Below are positions 41,807 through 50,661 of a stretch of 64,000 bases of DNA, in pieces. Source of the DNA: Arthrobacter_E sp041360795. GTDB lineage: Bacteria > Actinomycetota > Actinomycetes > Actinomycetales > Micrococcaceae. The position numbers and the translations under genes were made by a program. The number at the start of each line of letters is the position of its first letter. The stretch's first letter is position 1. The DNA lies in the NCBI RefSeq assembly GCF_041360795.1, contig NZ_JBFUPW010000004.1, positions 372,001 through 436,000 on the forward strand. Direction: 5' to 3'. The notes beneath the pieces are model-generated. The model was not told where the DNA came from and did no database searches. It worked only from the letters and a program-made list of their open reading frames with translations.

Positions 41807-43243
41807 GGATCTCCCCGCCGCCTGAGCTTGTTGCGCCCCGGATTCGGACATCATCTTGAGGCGATCCAGGGCGTCCTTCCGGGAATCCGCGAGGTCCACG
41901 CAAGGCTGGGGGTAGTCCGGCGTGCTGAGTTCCGGGATCCACTCTGCGAGGTACCGGCCGTCCGGGTCGTGGGTCTTCGCCTGGGTCTGCGGATTGAAGA
42001 TGCGGAAGAAGGGAGCGGCGTCCGCGCCACTCCCGGCGGCCCACTGCCAGTTGAAGGGGTTCGCGGCGGCGTCCGCATCCACCAGGGTGTCCCAGAACCA
42101 CTGCTCCCCCAGCCGCCAGTGGATCCCGAGGTTCTTCACGAGGAAGCTCGCGCTGACCATCCGCACCCGGTTGTGCATCCACCCGGTGTTCCACAGCTGG
42201 CGCTGGCCCGCGTCCACGAGCGGGATGCCCGTGGCCCCCCGCTGCCAGGCGTGCAACAGAGCGGTCATGTCCGCATCCCCGGATCCGCCGTCGGGCTCAT
42301 CCTCGCCCGGGAGCCACCACGGATGGCGGTCGAACTCCGGGCGGAGGTTCACCGTCGCCAGCCGTGGATGGTGATAGAGCTGATGCCACGCGAACTCCCG
42401 CCACCCCAGTTCAGAGGCGAACGTCGCGGAGCTCTCGGGCGCCTCCCGGCGCAGTGGCGCCAGCCCGGCCCACACTTGGAAAGGGCTCACGTGCCCCCAG
42501 CGCAGATAGGGCGAGAGCCGACTGGAGCCATCGACGCCGGGCCGCTCCCGGGCCTCGCGATAGCCACTCAGCCTCTCATCCAGGAAGTCCGCGAGCGCCT
42601 CCTGCCCGGCATGCTCGCCGGGAGTCCAGGCCTCGGACAGCGGTCCCGACCAGTCCGGATGGCTGGGCAAAAGCTCCAGGTCCCCCAGCTGCAGCCCGTC
42701 CGGCACGGCGAGGTTCCGGGCATCCTGCGGTTCCGGCACGGCCAGTGGCGGCCGGAAATCCTGGGCGCTCAGCGTCTTCCAGAACGGGGTGAACACGCGG
42801 TACGGATTGCCCTGCTGCGTGGTGATCCGCCAGGGCTCGTGCAGCAGCGTCGCCTGGAAGCTCTTGCCCGTGCGGCCTGCCGCCGCCAGGAGGGCCTTGA
42901 CCGCCTGGTCGGCCCGCCGCTCGGGAGCGCCGTAGCGACGGCTCCAGAACACGGCGCCGGCACCCGCGCGCGATGCCACGTCCGGCACCACCGAAGCAGC
43001 CGGCCCACGGCGGATCACCAGCGGCACGTTGAGCTCGGCGAGCCGCTCCCGCAGCTCGGCGAGCGCGTGGTGCAGCCACCAGCGCGCGGCGCCCCCGAGA
43101 GGCCGCACCCCGGGCGATTGCTCGTCCAGCACATACAGCGCGATCGCCGGCCCGGCGTCGAGGGCGGCCCGCAGGGCGGGATGGTCCGCCGTGCGCAGGT
43201 CGTCACGGAACCAGACGATGGAGACTTCCGGCCTCCCGGTCAT
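41804..43243 (-). CDS. phr: Deoxyribodipyrimidine photolyase
   Basis: 479 aa, class I CPD photolyase type; uses FADH and light to split pyrimidine dimers. The N-terminal antenna domain has VSIVWFRDDLRTADHPAL. The C-terminal FAD domain has SSRLSPYLRWGHVSPFQV, ELGWREFAWHQLYHHP, WMHNRVRMVSASFLVKNL and the hallmark WFWDTLVDADAAANPFNWQW followed by FFRIFNPQTQAKTHDPDG. ATG 43243 is preceded by AGAGGTG. Divergent partner: NAD(P)-binding/DUF2867 gene; downstream partner: marR. Confidence 0.95.
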   Translation of the reverse strand: MTGRPEVSIVWFRDDLRTADHPALRAALDAGPAIALYVLDEQSPGVRPLGGAARWWLHHALAELRERLAELNVPLVIRRGPAASVVPDVASRAGAGAVFWSRRYGAPERRADQAVKALLAAAGRTGKSFQATLLHEPWRITTQQGNPYRVFTPFWKTLSAQDFRPPLAVPEPQDARNLAVPDGLQLGDLELLPSHPDWSGPLSEAWTPGEHAGQEALADFLDERLSGYREARERPGVDGSSRLSPYLRWGHVSPFQVWAGLAPLRREAPESSATFASELGWREFAWHQLYHHPRLATVNLRPEFDRHPWWLPGEDEPDGGSGDADMTALLHAWQRGATGIPLVDAGQRQLWNTGWMHNRVRMVSASFLVKNLGIHWRLGEQWFWDTLVDADAAANPFNWQWAAGSGADAAPFFRIFNPQTQAKTHDPDGRYLAEWIPELSTPDYPQPCVDLADSRKDALDRLKMMSESGAQQAQAAGRS

Positions 43244-43264
43244 GGCATCACCTCTTGAATCGCT

Positions 43265-43286
43265 CGATCATCTACAAATATGATCG
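43265..43286. promoter_or_regulatory. Putative operator CGATCAT-N8-ATGATCG
   Basis: A 7-bp perfect inverted repeat with AT-rich 8-bp centre (43265-43271 / 43280-43286), 20 bp before the photolyase start in the divergent gap. It is a candidate site for the MarR regulator encoded downstream of phr. Confidence 0.5.
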
Positions 43287-43301
43287 TCTAGTAAACGAGG
43301 C

Positions 43302-43345
43302 GTGTCCAGACAGGGTGTGTCCAGACAGGGTGTGTCCAGACAGGA
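43302..43345. repeat. Three tandem 15-bp repeats (GTGTCCAGACAGGGT)
   Basis: Two exact copies (43302-43316, 43317-43331) and a third differing at the end (43332-43345). The last copy runs into the SD AGGAGG of the next gene, so they lie in its leader and copy number could change its expression. Confidence 0.85.
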
Positions 43346-43353
43346 GGAGTCCG

Positions 43354-44919
43354 ATGTCCACTGAAGACCACGGGGACCGCAGGCGCCGGACGATCGCCGT
43401 CGCGGGCGCGACCGGATATCTGGGCGGACGGCTCGTCCCCCGGCTCGTCGAAGCGGGGCACCGGGTCCGAGTGCTGGCCCGCACCCCGGAAAAGCTCCGC
43501 GACGTCCCCTGGCGGCACGACGTCGAGGTCGTGCCCGGGAGCCTCGAGGACGCCGACGCGATGGACGCCCTCTGCCGCGGCGCCGACGTCCTCTACTACC
43601 TGGTGCACTCGATGGGCGGCGGATCCCATGAACGCTTCGCGGAACGGGAGCGTGTGGGCGCGCAGACCGTCGCCCAGGGCGCCCAGCGCGCCGGCGTCGG
43701 ACGCATCGTCTATCTCAGCGGCCTCAACCCCGGAACCAAGCTGAGCCGCCATCTGCAGTCCCGGCGCGACGTCGGGCGCATCCTCCTCGCGTCCGGCGTC
43801 CCGACCGCGGTGCTGCAGGCGGGCCTGGTGATCGGATCCGGATCGGCAAGTTTCGAGATGATCCGGCACCTGACGGACGTCCTGCCGGTCATGCCCGCGC
43901 CGCGCTGGGTCCTGAACCGGGTCCAGCCGATCGCCGTGCGGGACGCCCTCTACTACCTCGAGGAGGCCGCCGATCTGCCGCCCGAAGTGAACACGACCTT
44001 CGACATCGGCGGACCGAGCGTCCTCACGTATGCGGACATGATGAAGGACTACGCCCGAGCCGCCGGGCTGCGGCCGCCCGTCATCCTGCCCCTGCCGGTG
44101 CTCACCCCCTGGCTGGCAGCCCAGTGGGTCAATCTCGTGACACCCATCCCGCGGTCCCTCGCGGTGCCGCTCGTCGAATCGCTGCAGAACGACTGCGTCG
44201 TGCGCGAGCACTCCATCGACCAGCACATCTCTCCCCCGCCCGGCGGGCTGACCGATTACCGGCGGGCCGTCGAACTGGCGCTCGTCAAGATCGAACGCGG
44301 CGAAGTGGAGACCACCTGGGCCGGGTCGAGTGCGGTGCAGACGCCCTCCGACCCCCTGCCGAGCGACCCCGACTGGACCGGCGGCACGGTGTTCACGGAC
44401 ACGCGGGTCCAGAAGACGGACGCCTCGCCCGAGGAGCTGTGGGACGTCATCCAGGGGATCGGCGGCGAGAACGGCTGGTACTCGTTCCCGCTCGCCTGGT
44501 CGGTGCGCGGCTGGATCGACAAGCTGGCGGGCGGCGTCGGCCTGCGACGGGGCCGCCGTGATCCACGGCTGCTCCACCTCGGAGACGTCCTCGACTGGTG
44601 GCGCGTGGAGGCCCTCGATCCCGGGCATCTGCTCCGGCTCCGGGCCGAGATGAAAGTGCCCGGGCGGGCGTGGCTGGAGCTGTCGATCGAGCAGTCGGAC
44701 GGGGGCACCGAGTACCACCAGCGCGCGATCTTCCTGCCTCACGGTTTGCCGGGCCGGCTGTACTGGCTGGCCGTCCTGCCATTCCACGGCGTGATCTTCA
44801 AGGGGATGGCGGTGCGCATCACGGAGGCCGCGGCCGCCCATCGGGCGAGTGGCGGCGGGGACCCGGACGGGCGGACCTCCGACCCGCGCGTCGTGGCCGG
44901 TCGGGGGACCCGCCGGTAG
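43354..44919 (+). CDS. NAD(P)H-binding SDR-like protein with C-terminal DUF2867
   Basis: 521 aa. An N-terminal atypical short-chain dehydrogenase fold (TIAVAGATGYLGGRLVPRLVEAG; NmrA/NAD(P)-binding motif GATGYLGG) carries no evident catalytic YxxxK in the usual context. From about 360 a DUF2867 domain follows (WDVIQGIGGENGWYSFPLAW, LHLGDVLDWWRVEALDPG, EYHQRAIFLPHGLPGRLYW). The same fusion is common in actinobacteria; function undefined. ATG 43354 with AGGAGG five nt away is chosen; upstream codons would translate the tandem repeats. Its pairing with photolyase suggests a light or oxidative stress role. Confidence 0.88.
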   Translation: MSTEDHGDRRRRTIAVAGATGYLGGRLVPRLVEAGHRVRVLARTPEKLRDVPWRHDVEVVPGSLEDADAMDALCRGADVLYYLVHSMGGGSHERFAERERVGAQTVAQGAQRAGVGRIVYLSGLNPGTKLSRHLQSRRDVGRILLASGVPTAVLQAGLVIGSGSASFEMIRHLTDVLPVMPAPRWVLNRVQPIAVRDALYYLEEAADLPPEVNTTFDIGGPSVLTYADMMKDYARAAGLRPPVILPLPVLTPWLAAQWVNLVTPIPRSLAVPLVESLQNDCVVREHSIDQHISPPPGGLTDYRRAVELALVKIERGEVETTWAGSSAVQTPSDPLPSDPDWTGGTVFTDTRVQKTDASPEELWDVIQGIGGENGWYSFPLAWSVRGWIDKLAGGVGLRRGRRDPRLLHLGDVLDWWRVEALDPGHLLRLRAEMKVPGRAWLELSIEQSDGGTEYHQRAIFLPHGLPGRLYWLAVLPFHGVIFKGMAVRITEAAAAHRASGGGDPDGRTSDPRVVAGRGTRR

Positions 44920-45062
44920 CCCGCACCGCGCGGTAGCCCGGCACATCGGCCGGCGTCGGGGCGGTGCTTGCTCACGCCGGGCGGGCGCGGCTGGCGAGCG
45001 CGGCCTGCTCCTGCCCCGTGTGCATCTGCGGTCATCTGGGTCCGGGTCGCCGGTGGTCCGCC

Positions 45063-45068
45063 TAGGCT
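45063..45068 (+). promoter_or_regulatory. -10 element TAGGCT, leaderless promoter
   Basis: TAGGCT, GGCCTC, then ATG 45075. No SD is present. Confidence 0.6.
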
Positions 45069-45074
45069 GGCCTC

Positions 45075-45830
45075 ATGCCCGACCTCACCCTGGGACTCTG
45101 CTCCGTCACCTTCCGGCACCTCGACGTCCCCGGTGTCCTCGCGGCCGCGACCGACGCCGGCCTGGCGGGGATCGAATGGGGCTCCGATGTGCACTGCCCG
45201 GACCCGGCCACTGCGCGCGAGGTCCGGCAACTCACCGACGCCGCGGGCCTGCGAGTCTTCTCCCTGGGCTCCTACTTTCGGGCCGACTCGCACGACGACG
45301 ACTTCCGCCCCGTCCTCGACACGGCCCTGGCGCTGGGCGCACCCCGGGTCCGTGTCTGGGCCGGCACCCTCGGCACCGAAGCATCGGACCCGGCGCACCG
45401 GACGCGGGTGACCCGGGGTCTCCGGGACGCCGCCGATGCCGCGGCGGAGGCCGGCGTCGAGCTCGCCCTGGAGTATCACCGCAACACCCTCACCGACACC
45501 CTGGACAGCACGCTGAGGCTGCTGGACGACGTGGACCGGACGAACGTCGGTGTCTACTGGCAGCCGAATGTGGATCAGCCCGCCGAGGACGCGCTGCGCC
45601 ATCTCGAGGCGCTGCTGCCCCGACTGGCCGGGGTGCACTGTTTCTCCTGGTGGCCCTTCGACTCTCGGCTCCCCCTGGAGGCCCGCGAGGACCTCTGGCT
45701 CGACGCCGCCGCCGTGCTGCGCGGCGCGCACAGGCCCGTGGAGGTGATGTTCGAATTCGTGCCGGATGACTCGCCTGAGGCCCTGACGCGCGACGCCGCC
45801 TGGCTGAGGCGGGCGATCGGTCAGGAGTGA
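45075..45830 (+). CDS. Sugar phosphate isomerase/epimerase (xylose isomerase-like TIM barrel)
   Basis: 251 aa of the PF01261 fold, with VLAAATDAGLAGIEWGSDVH at the N-terminus, ALGAPRVRVWAGTLG, the metal-ligand Glu in ELALEYHRNTLTD, and NVGVYWQPNVDQP. The substrate is unclear; the family includes myo-inosose dehydratases and sugar epimerases. It is transcribed from a leaderless promoter and followed by panD at 32 bp. Confidence 0.85.
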   Translation: MPDLTLGLCSVTFRHLDVPGVLAAATDAGLAGIEWGSDVHCPDPATAREVRQLTDAAGLRVFSLGSYFRADSHDDDFRPVLDTALALGAPRVRVWAGTLGTEASDPAHRTRVTRGLRDAADAAAEAGVELALEYHRNTLTDTLDSTLRLLDDVDRTNVGVYWQPNVDQPAEDALRHLEALLPRLAGVHCFSWWPFDSRLPLEAREDLWLDAAAVLRGAHRPVEVMFEFVPDDSPEALTRDAAWLRRAIGQE

Positions 45831-45862
45831 TGCCCGGCCGGGCGGCGTAGACTTGAGTCGCT

Positions 45863-46273
45863 ATGCTGCGCACCATGTTCAAGTCCAAGATCCACCGTGC
45901 CACGGTGACCCACGCCGATCTCCACTACGTCGGATCGGTGACGGTGGACCTCGACCTGCTGGAAGCCTCGGACATCCTGCCGGGCGAACTCGTCTCGATC
46001 GTGGATGTCACGAACGGCGCCCGCCTCGAGACCTACACCATCGCGGGTGAGCGCGGGTCCGGCGTGATCGGCATCAACGGCGCGGCAGCCCATCTCGTCC
46101 ACGTCGGCGACACGGTCATCCTCATGAGCTACGGACAGATGACCACCGAAGAGGCGAAGTCCTTCGTCCCCAGTGTGGTCCACGTCGATGGCGCCAACCG
46201 CATCATCCAGCTGGGATCGGATCCCGCCGAGGCGGTCACGGCCGGATCCGTCCGCCCGCCCCACGCGCTCTAG
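45863..46273 (+). CDS. panD: Aspartate 1-decarboxylase
   Basis: 136 aa pro-enzyme. It makes beta-alanine from L-aspartate for pantothenate/CoA. The self-cleavage site Gly24-Ser25 (HYVGSVTVDLDLL) generates the pyruvoyl group. LYS9/Tyr-equivalent residues (FKSKIHRATVTHADLHY) and GERGSGVIGINGAAAHLV are as in PanD. A TAGACT hexamer lies 9 nt upstream of the ATG, so the leader would be only a few bases. Other pan genes are not in the window. Confidence 0.95.
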   Translation: MLRTMFKSKIHRATVTHADLHYVGSVTVDLDLLEASDILPGELVSIVDVTNGARLETYTIAGERGSGVIGINGAAAHLVHVGDTVILMSYGQMTTEEAKSFVPSVVHVDGANRIIQLGSDPAEAVTAGSVRPPHAL

Positions 46274-46441
46274 GCGTCCGGCGGTCCAGTCCTCGGGCCA
46301 CGCGGTCCGCACGACTGCTGGCCTGCAGATTACTTTCCCCACGATTGCCGGCGCTCGGCTCTCCCTGCGTTTGCCCGCGCCCGGCTCTATACGTCCCTCC
46401 ACTCCGGCATCGTCTGGGTTCCGGGGACTCCTGACGACGCC

Positions 46442-46482
46442 GAAGGCCCCGCCGCTCCAGGGTGAGGAGCGACGGGGCCTTC
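46442..46482 (-). terminator. Terminator of the SdrD_B-repeat surface protein gene
   Basis: GAAGGCCCCGCCGCTCC (46442-46458) pairs with GGAGCGACGGGGCCTTC (46466-46482) with one internal mismatch and a 7-nt loop, directly after the minus-strand stop at 46501. It may also stop plus-strand transcription from panD. Confidence 0.75.
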
Positions 46483-46500
46483 AGTGGCCGCAGCGACGGA

Positions 46501-49500
46501 TCAGTGCTGGCGGCGACGGCGGAAGATCAGCAGCGCGGCGCCACCGAGGAACAGAAGTGCTCCTGCGGCGACAGTGCCCATGCCGATGTTCGCACCCGTG
46601 GAGGCGAGGTCTCCGCCCGCATCCGGGTTCCCAGGGTCAGCCGGGTTGCCGGGTGCCGGGTGACCCGGCGTGGCCGGGTGGCTCGGCGTCGGGGACGCGG
46701 GAGTGGTCGGAGACGGAGCCGGGGCCACGTAGGTGATGGTCACCTTCGCACCGGTCTCGTTGCCGTTCCGGTCCTTCACGGTGTAGTTCACCGGGGTGGG
46801 GTTTCCCGTGAAGCCCTTCTCCGGGGCGAAGGTGATGTCGCCGGTCTTGGGATCGACCGTCCACGTGCCCTCGCCGGGAACGACCAGCTCGGAGACCGGC
46901 TTGCCGTTCTTGTCCGTGATCTTCACCGTGGACGGATCCAGGTCACCCTTATCGTTCTTCAGCGTCGGCACGGTGACGGTGGTTCCCTGCTTGTTGTTCA
47001 GGGACTCGTCATCGGTGGCCTTCGGCAGAACCACCAGGCCGGCGTCGACGTCGCGACGGTTCGGGTTCTCCGGGGTCAGCGAGACGGTGTCGGAGACGCC
47101 GTTCGGGTCGATGTTCGAGTCCTTGGACCTGTCGTCGCCCGCGCCGGCGGTCGTGGCCTTGGATCCGGCCGGGAGATCCACCTTGACCTTGTAGTCACCC
47201 ATCGGCAGGTCGGTGAACAGGTAGTTCCCGTCCTTGTCGGTGGTGGTCGTGATGGGGTTGCCATTGGCGTCCTTGACGGGGTTGCCGTCCTTGTCCAGCA
47301 GCTCGACCTTCACACCCGAGACACCCGGCTCCTTCGGGTCCTGGACACCGTTGCCGTTGTCATCGCGCCAGACCTTGTCACCCAGCGAACCGAGCGGCAC
47401 GATGCCGGCGTCCACGTCGCGACGGTTCCGGTTGTCCGGCGTCAGCGACACGGTGTCCGAGACGCCGTTCGGGTCGATGTTCGAGTCCTTGGACCGGTCA
47501 TCGCCCGCACCGGCGGTCGTGGCCTTCGAACCGGCCGGGAGATCGACCTTGACCTTGTAGTCACCCATCGGCAGGTCGGTGAACAGGTAGTTCCCGTCCT
47601 TGTCGGTGATGGTGGTGATCGGGTTACCACTGGCGTCCTTGACGGGGTTGCCGTCCTTGTCCAGCAGCTCGACCTTCACACCCGAGACACCCGGCTCGTT
47701 CGGAGCCTGGATGCCGTCGCCGTTGTCATCGCGCCAGACCTTGTCGCCCAGCGAACCGACGGGGACGATGCCTGCGTCGACGGTCATGTTGTCCGGAGCG
47801 TCAGCGGTCAGGCTGACCGCACTGGTCACACCCGTAGCCGGGTCAGGATTGGAATCCTTCGCCTGGTCGGTCCCTGCACCCTCCGAGGTGAACTTGCTGT
47901 CCTGCGGAAGGTCGAACTTCACCTTGTAATCGCCGAGCGGGAGATCGCCGAACTTGTAGTTGCCGTTCGCATCCGTGGTGGTCGTGATCGGGTTGCCGTT
48001 GGAGTCCTTGACGGGGTTGCCGTCCTTGTCCAGCAGCTCCACCTTCACATCAGAAATGCCGGGCTCGTTGTCGCCCTGCACGCCGTCACCGTTGTCATCA
48101 CGCCACACCTTGTCACCCAGCGAACCGAGCGGCACGATGCCCGCGTCCACGTCGCGACGGTTCCGGTTGTCCGGCGTCAGCGACACCGTGTCGGAGACAC
48201 CGTTGGGGTCAATGTTGGAATCGGTTCCTCGATCGGAACCGGCACCGGCCGTGGTGGCCTTGGTCCCGGCCGGGAGATCGACCTTGACCTTGTAGTCGCC
48301 CATCGGCAGGTCCGTGAACAGGTAGTTGCCGTTAGCGTCGGTCGTGGTGGTGATGGGGTTGCCGTTGGCGTCCTTGACGGGGTTGCCGTCCTTGTCCACG
48401 AGCTCCACCTTCACACCGGAGATGCCCGGCTCGTTCGGATCCTGGACGCCATCGCCGTTGTCGTCCCGCCAGACCTTGTCGCCCAGGGAACCGAGCGGCA
48501 CGATGCCGGCATCGACCGTCATGTTGTCCGGAGCGTCAGCGGTCAGGCTGACCGCGCTGGTCACACCGGTGGCCGGGTCGGCGTTGGAATCCTTCGCCTG
48601 GTCCGTGCCGGAGCCCTCCGAGGTGAACTTGCTGTCCTGCGGAAGGTCGAACTTCACCTTGTAGTCACCCAGCGGGAGGCCGGTGAACTTGTAGTTGCCG
48701 TTCGCATCCGTGGTCGTGGTGATGGGGTTGCCGTTGGCGTCCTTGACGGGGTTGCCGTCCTTGTCCAGCAGCTCCACCTTCACATCAGAGATGCCCGGCT
48801 CATTCGGATCCTGGATCCCATCACCGTTGTCATCACGCCACACCTTGTCGCCCAGCGAGCCGAGCTTCACGATGCCGGCGTCGACCGTCGTGTTGTCCGG
48901 GTTCTCCGGGGTCAGCGTCACGGTGTCGGAGACACCGTTCGGGTCGATGTTCGAGTCCTTGGACCGGTCATCACCCGAGTTCGCGCTCGTGGCCTTCGAA
49001 CCTTCCGGCAGATCGACCTTGACCTTGTAACTGCCCAGCGGGAGATCGCTGAACTTGTAATTGCCGTTCGCGTCCGTGGTGGTGGTGATCGGGTTGCCGT
49101 TGGCATCCTTGACGGGGTTGCCGTCCTGATCCAGCAGCTCGACCTTCACACCCGAGACACCGGGCTCGTTCGGATCCTGGATGCCGTCACCGTTGTCGTC
49201 GCGCCACACCTTGTCACCCAGGGAGCCCGTCGGGATGATGCCCGCGTCCAGGGTGAGGTTCTCCGGCGCCTCGCTGTTCAGCGTGACCGGACCGGTGACT
49301 CCGGTGGCCGGGTCGGCGTCGGAGTCCACGGCGTCGTCAGTGCCCTGATTCGCCTTGGTGAGCGACGTGCCGGCCGGAAGACCGGTGAACTTGACCTTGT
49401 AGGTGCCGAACGGCAGATCGGTGAACTTGTAGTTGCCGTTCGAGTCCGTGGTGGTCGTGATCGGGTTGCCGTTCGCGTCGTTGACGGGGTTACCGTCCGC

Positions 49501-50661
49501 GTCCAGCAGCTGAACCTTGACGCCCTCGACGCCAGGTTCGCCGTCGCTCTGGAGGCCGTCACCGTTGGTGTCGCGCCAGACCTTGTCGCCCAGGGAGCCG
49601 TTCTGCGGCAGGCGCAGGGAGATCCGCTGAAGATCGGAGTTCGTGGTGTCGGTCTGGTCCCTCGGAAGGCGAACACGCTCAGTCTCAACGGTGTTCGCGC
49701 CGTTCACGCCATCGGCGTACTGCGTGCCGTCGTTGGCGAAGTACTCGGATCCGGTGCCGTACTGAGCGGCGGGGAACTGTGAGAACGGTGTCGCCTTCGC
49801 ATCGATCTGGAAGGTCACCTCCGAGAAGGTGCCCTGCAACGTGATGGAACCACAGCCCGCGTTGTCCACCGTCGGGCCCTGATGGCTGGTCCCGGGGGTG
49901 TACACGGTGTTGCTGTCACAGCGCGGGTCAGCGTTGGCGTTCTTCACCAGGAGCCGCTTGCCGCCCTGGCCCACCTGAAGGTTGCGAGACCCGGAGGAGA
50001 GCTGGGCGAAGGAGACACCATCCGTGGCGATGAGCCACTGCGTGTTATTGAAAGACCCGCGAGCGTAGTCGTAACCGCCGGGGTTGTCCTTGTGCTGATA
50101 GAGCATCGACGCGCCGCCGATACCGGTGAGGTCCAAGACCGGGTCGGTCACGGGCTTGGAGAACTTCAGCGTCAGAGTGCCGGTGTTCTCGCACAGGGTG
50201 CTGAGGTTCTGATGCCCGGCAGAGCCGAGGCCACCGCCACAAGTGGAGCTGTTGGACAAGAGGCCGAGGGCCGGCACTGAAGCAGGGTCGGGCGAACCCG
50301 TCAGCATGGAGCTGGTGGCACCGTAAGAGCCCTGGTTGCCGCCGTCGGTGATGAAGTTCGTTCCCGGCAGTTGGGAGCTGTTCTGCTGGAAGAGCGCATC
50401 GACGCTCACGGCCCCGGTGTTGAGGGGGAAGGAACTCGTCGCGTGAGTGGAAGCGTTCACGCCGGACGGGGTGTATTGGCTGTTCTGGGATCCGGAATCC
50501 TGGATCTGCCAAGTGTTGTTGAAGACGTAGCCATTCTGTTGCGCCGCGTTGGCAGGGGCGGCACCGAGGACTTGAAGCCCTGCCAGTCCCGTCAGCCCTG
50601 CCAGAGCAAGCGTCACGCTCATGGTTGCGGAAGCTGTCTTCCGCGCCAAGCCTAGAGACAT
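46501..50661 (-). CDS. LAXTG-anchored surface protein with seven SdrD_B-like repeats and CshA-type module
   Basis: 1,386 aa. Signal peptide (about 1-39, ...GAAPANA). A unique N-terminal domain (40-354) of adhesin character with paired cysteines follows (STCGGGLG, LSTLCEN, CDSNTVY, GCGSITLQG). Seven SdrD_B/Cna-B-like repeats (355-1212) each start GSLGDKVWRDDNGDG with Ca-binding DxDGNPVxDxNGNPI loops. A CshA-type fibril repeat (GTWTVDPKTGDITFAPEKGF) and a Pro-rich wall spanner (SPTTPASPTPSHPATPGHP) precede DLASTG, a hydrophobic helix and RRRRQH. LASTG is a sortase E (LAXTG) signal. It is expected to be a covalently anchored stalk or adhesin. SD CAGGAGC before ATG. Confidence 0.92.
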   Translation of the reverse strand: MSLGLARKTASATMSVTLALAGLTGLAGLQVLGAAPANAAQQNGYVFNNTWQIQDSGSQNSQYTPSGVNASTHATSSFPLNTGAVSVDALFQQNSSQLPGTNFITDGGNQGSYGATSSMLTGSPDPASVPALGLLSNSSTCGGGLGSAGHQNLSTLCENTGTLTLKFSKPVTDPVLDLTGIGGASMLYQHKDNPGGYDYARGSFNNTQWLIATDGVSFAQLSSGSRNLQVGQGGKRLLVKNANADPRCDSNTVYTPGTSHQGPTVDNAGCGSITLQGTFSEVTFQIDAKATPFSQFPAAQYGTGSEYFANDGTQYADGVNGANTVETERVRLPRDQTDTTNSDLQRISLRLPQNGSLGDKVWRDTNGDGLQSDGEPGVEGVKVQLLDADGNPVNDANGNPITTTTDSNGNYKFTDLPFGTYKVKFTGLPAGTSLTKANQGTDDAVDSDADPATGVTGPVTLNSEAPENLTLDAGIIPTGSLGDKVWRDDNGDGIQDPNEPGVSGVKVELLDQDGNPVKDANGNPITTTTDANGNYKFSDLPLGSYKVKVDLPEGSKATSANSGDDRSKDSNIDPNGVSDTVTLTPENPDNTTVDAGIVKLGSLGDKVWRDDNGDGIQDPNEPGISDVKVELLDKDGNPVKDANGNPITTTTDANGNYKFTGLPLGDYKVKFDLPQDSKFTSEGSGTDQAKDSNADPATGVTSAVSLTADAPDNMTVDAGIVPLGSLGDKVWRDDNGDGVQDPNEPGISGVKVELVDKDGNPVKDANGNPITTTTDANGNYLFTDLPMGDYKVKVDLPAGTKATTAGAGSDRGTDSNIDPNGVSDTVSLTPDNRNRRDVDAGIVPLGSLGDKVWRDDNGDGVQGDNEPGISDVKVELLDKDGNPVKDSNGNPITTTTDANGNYKFGDLPLGDYKVKFDLPQDSKFTSEGAGTDQAKDSNPDPATGVTSAVSLTADAPDNMTVDAGIVPVGSLGDKVWRDDNGDGIQAPNEPGVSGVKVELLDKDGNPVKDASGNPITTITDKDGNYLFTDLPMGDYKVKVDLPAGSKATTAGAGDDRSKDSNIDPNGVSDTVSLTPDNRNRRDVDAGIVPLGSLGDKVWRDDNGNGVQDPKEPGVSGVKVELLDKDGNPVKDANGNPITTTTDKDGNYLFTDLPMGDYKVKVDLPAGSKATTAGAGDDRSKDSNIDPNGVSDTVSLTPENPNRRDVDAGLVVLPKATDDESLNNKQGTTVTVPTLKNDKGDLDPSTVKITDKNGKPVSELVVPGEGTWTVDPKTGDITFAPEKGFTGNPTPVNYTVKDRNGNETGAKVTITYVAPAPSPTTPASPTPSHPATPGHPAPGNPADPGNPDAGGDLASTGANIGMGTVAAGALLFLGGAALLIFRRRRQH
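47026..49599 (-). repeat. Seven tandem SdrD_B-like repeats with 735-nt higher-order period
   Basis: Repeat starts (minus strand) at 49599, 49227, 48861, 48492, 48126, 47757 and 47391; lengths 372, 366, 369, 366, 369, 366 and about 366 nt. Two classes alternate: A (122 aa, ends SNIDPNGVSDTVSLTP...RRDVDAG) and B (123-124 aa, ends DPATGVTSAVSLTADAPDNM). The order is B'-A-B-A-B-A-A. Confidence 0.9.

Noticed and set aside
43288..44946. 552-codon minus-strand frame
   Set aside because: Antisense to the DUF2867 fusion gene; no domain sense.
46274..46440. Possible gene or RNA between panD and the surface protein gene
   Set aside because: No start/SD combination, no conserved motif; only the terminator at 46442 is supported.
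47026..49599. CRISPR-like periodicity
   Set aside because: Repeats are 366-369 nt and coding; there are no short repeats with unique spacers.
46462..49782. 1,106-codon plus-strand frame with repeats
   Set aside because: Mirror of the SdrD_B repeat array; its repeats (VAVGVLDGVAVLVQQL) are the antisense of GSLGDKVWRDDNG-type coding repeats.
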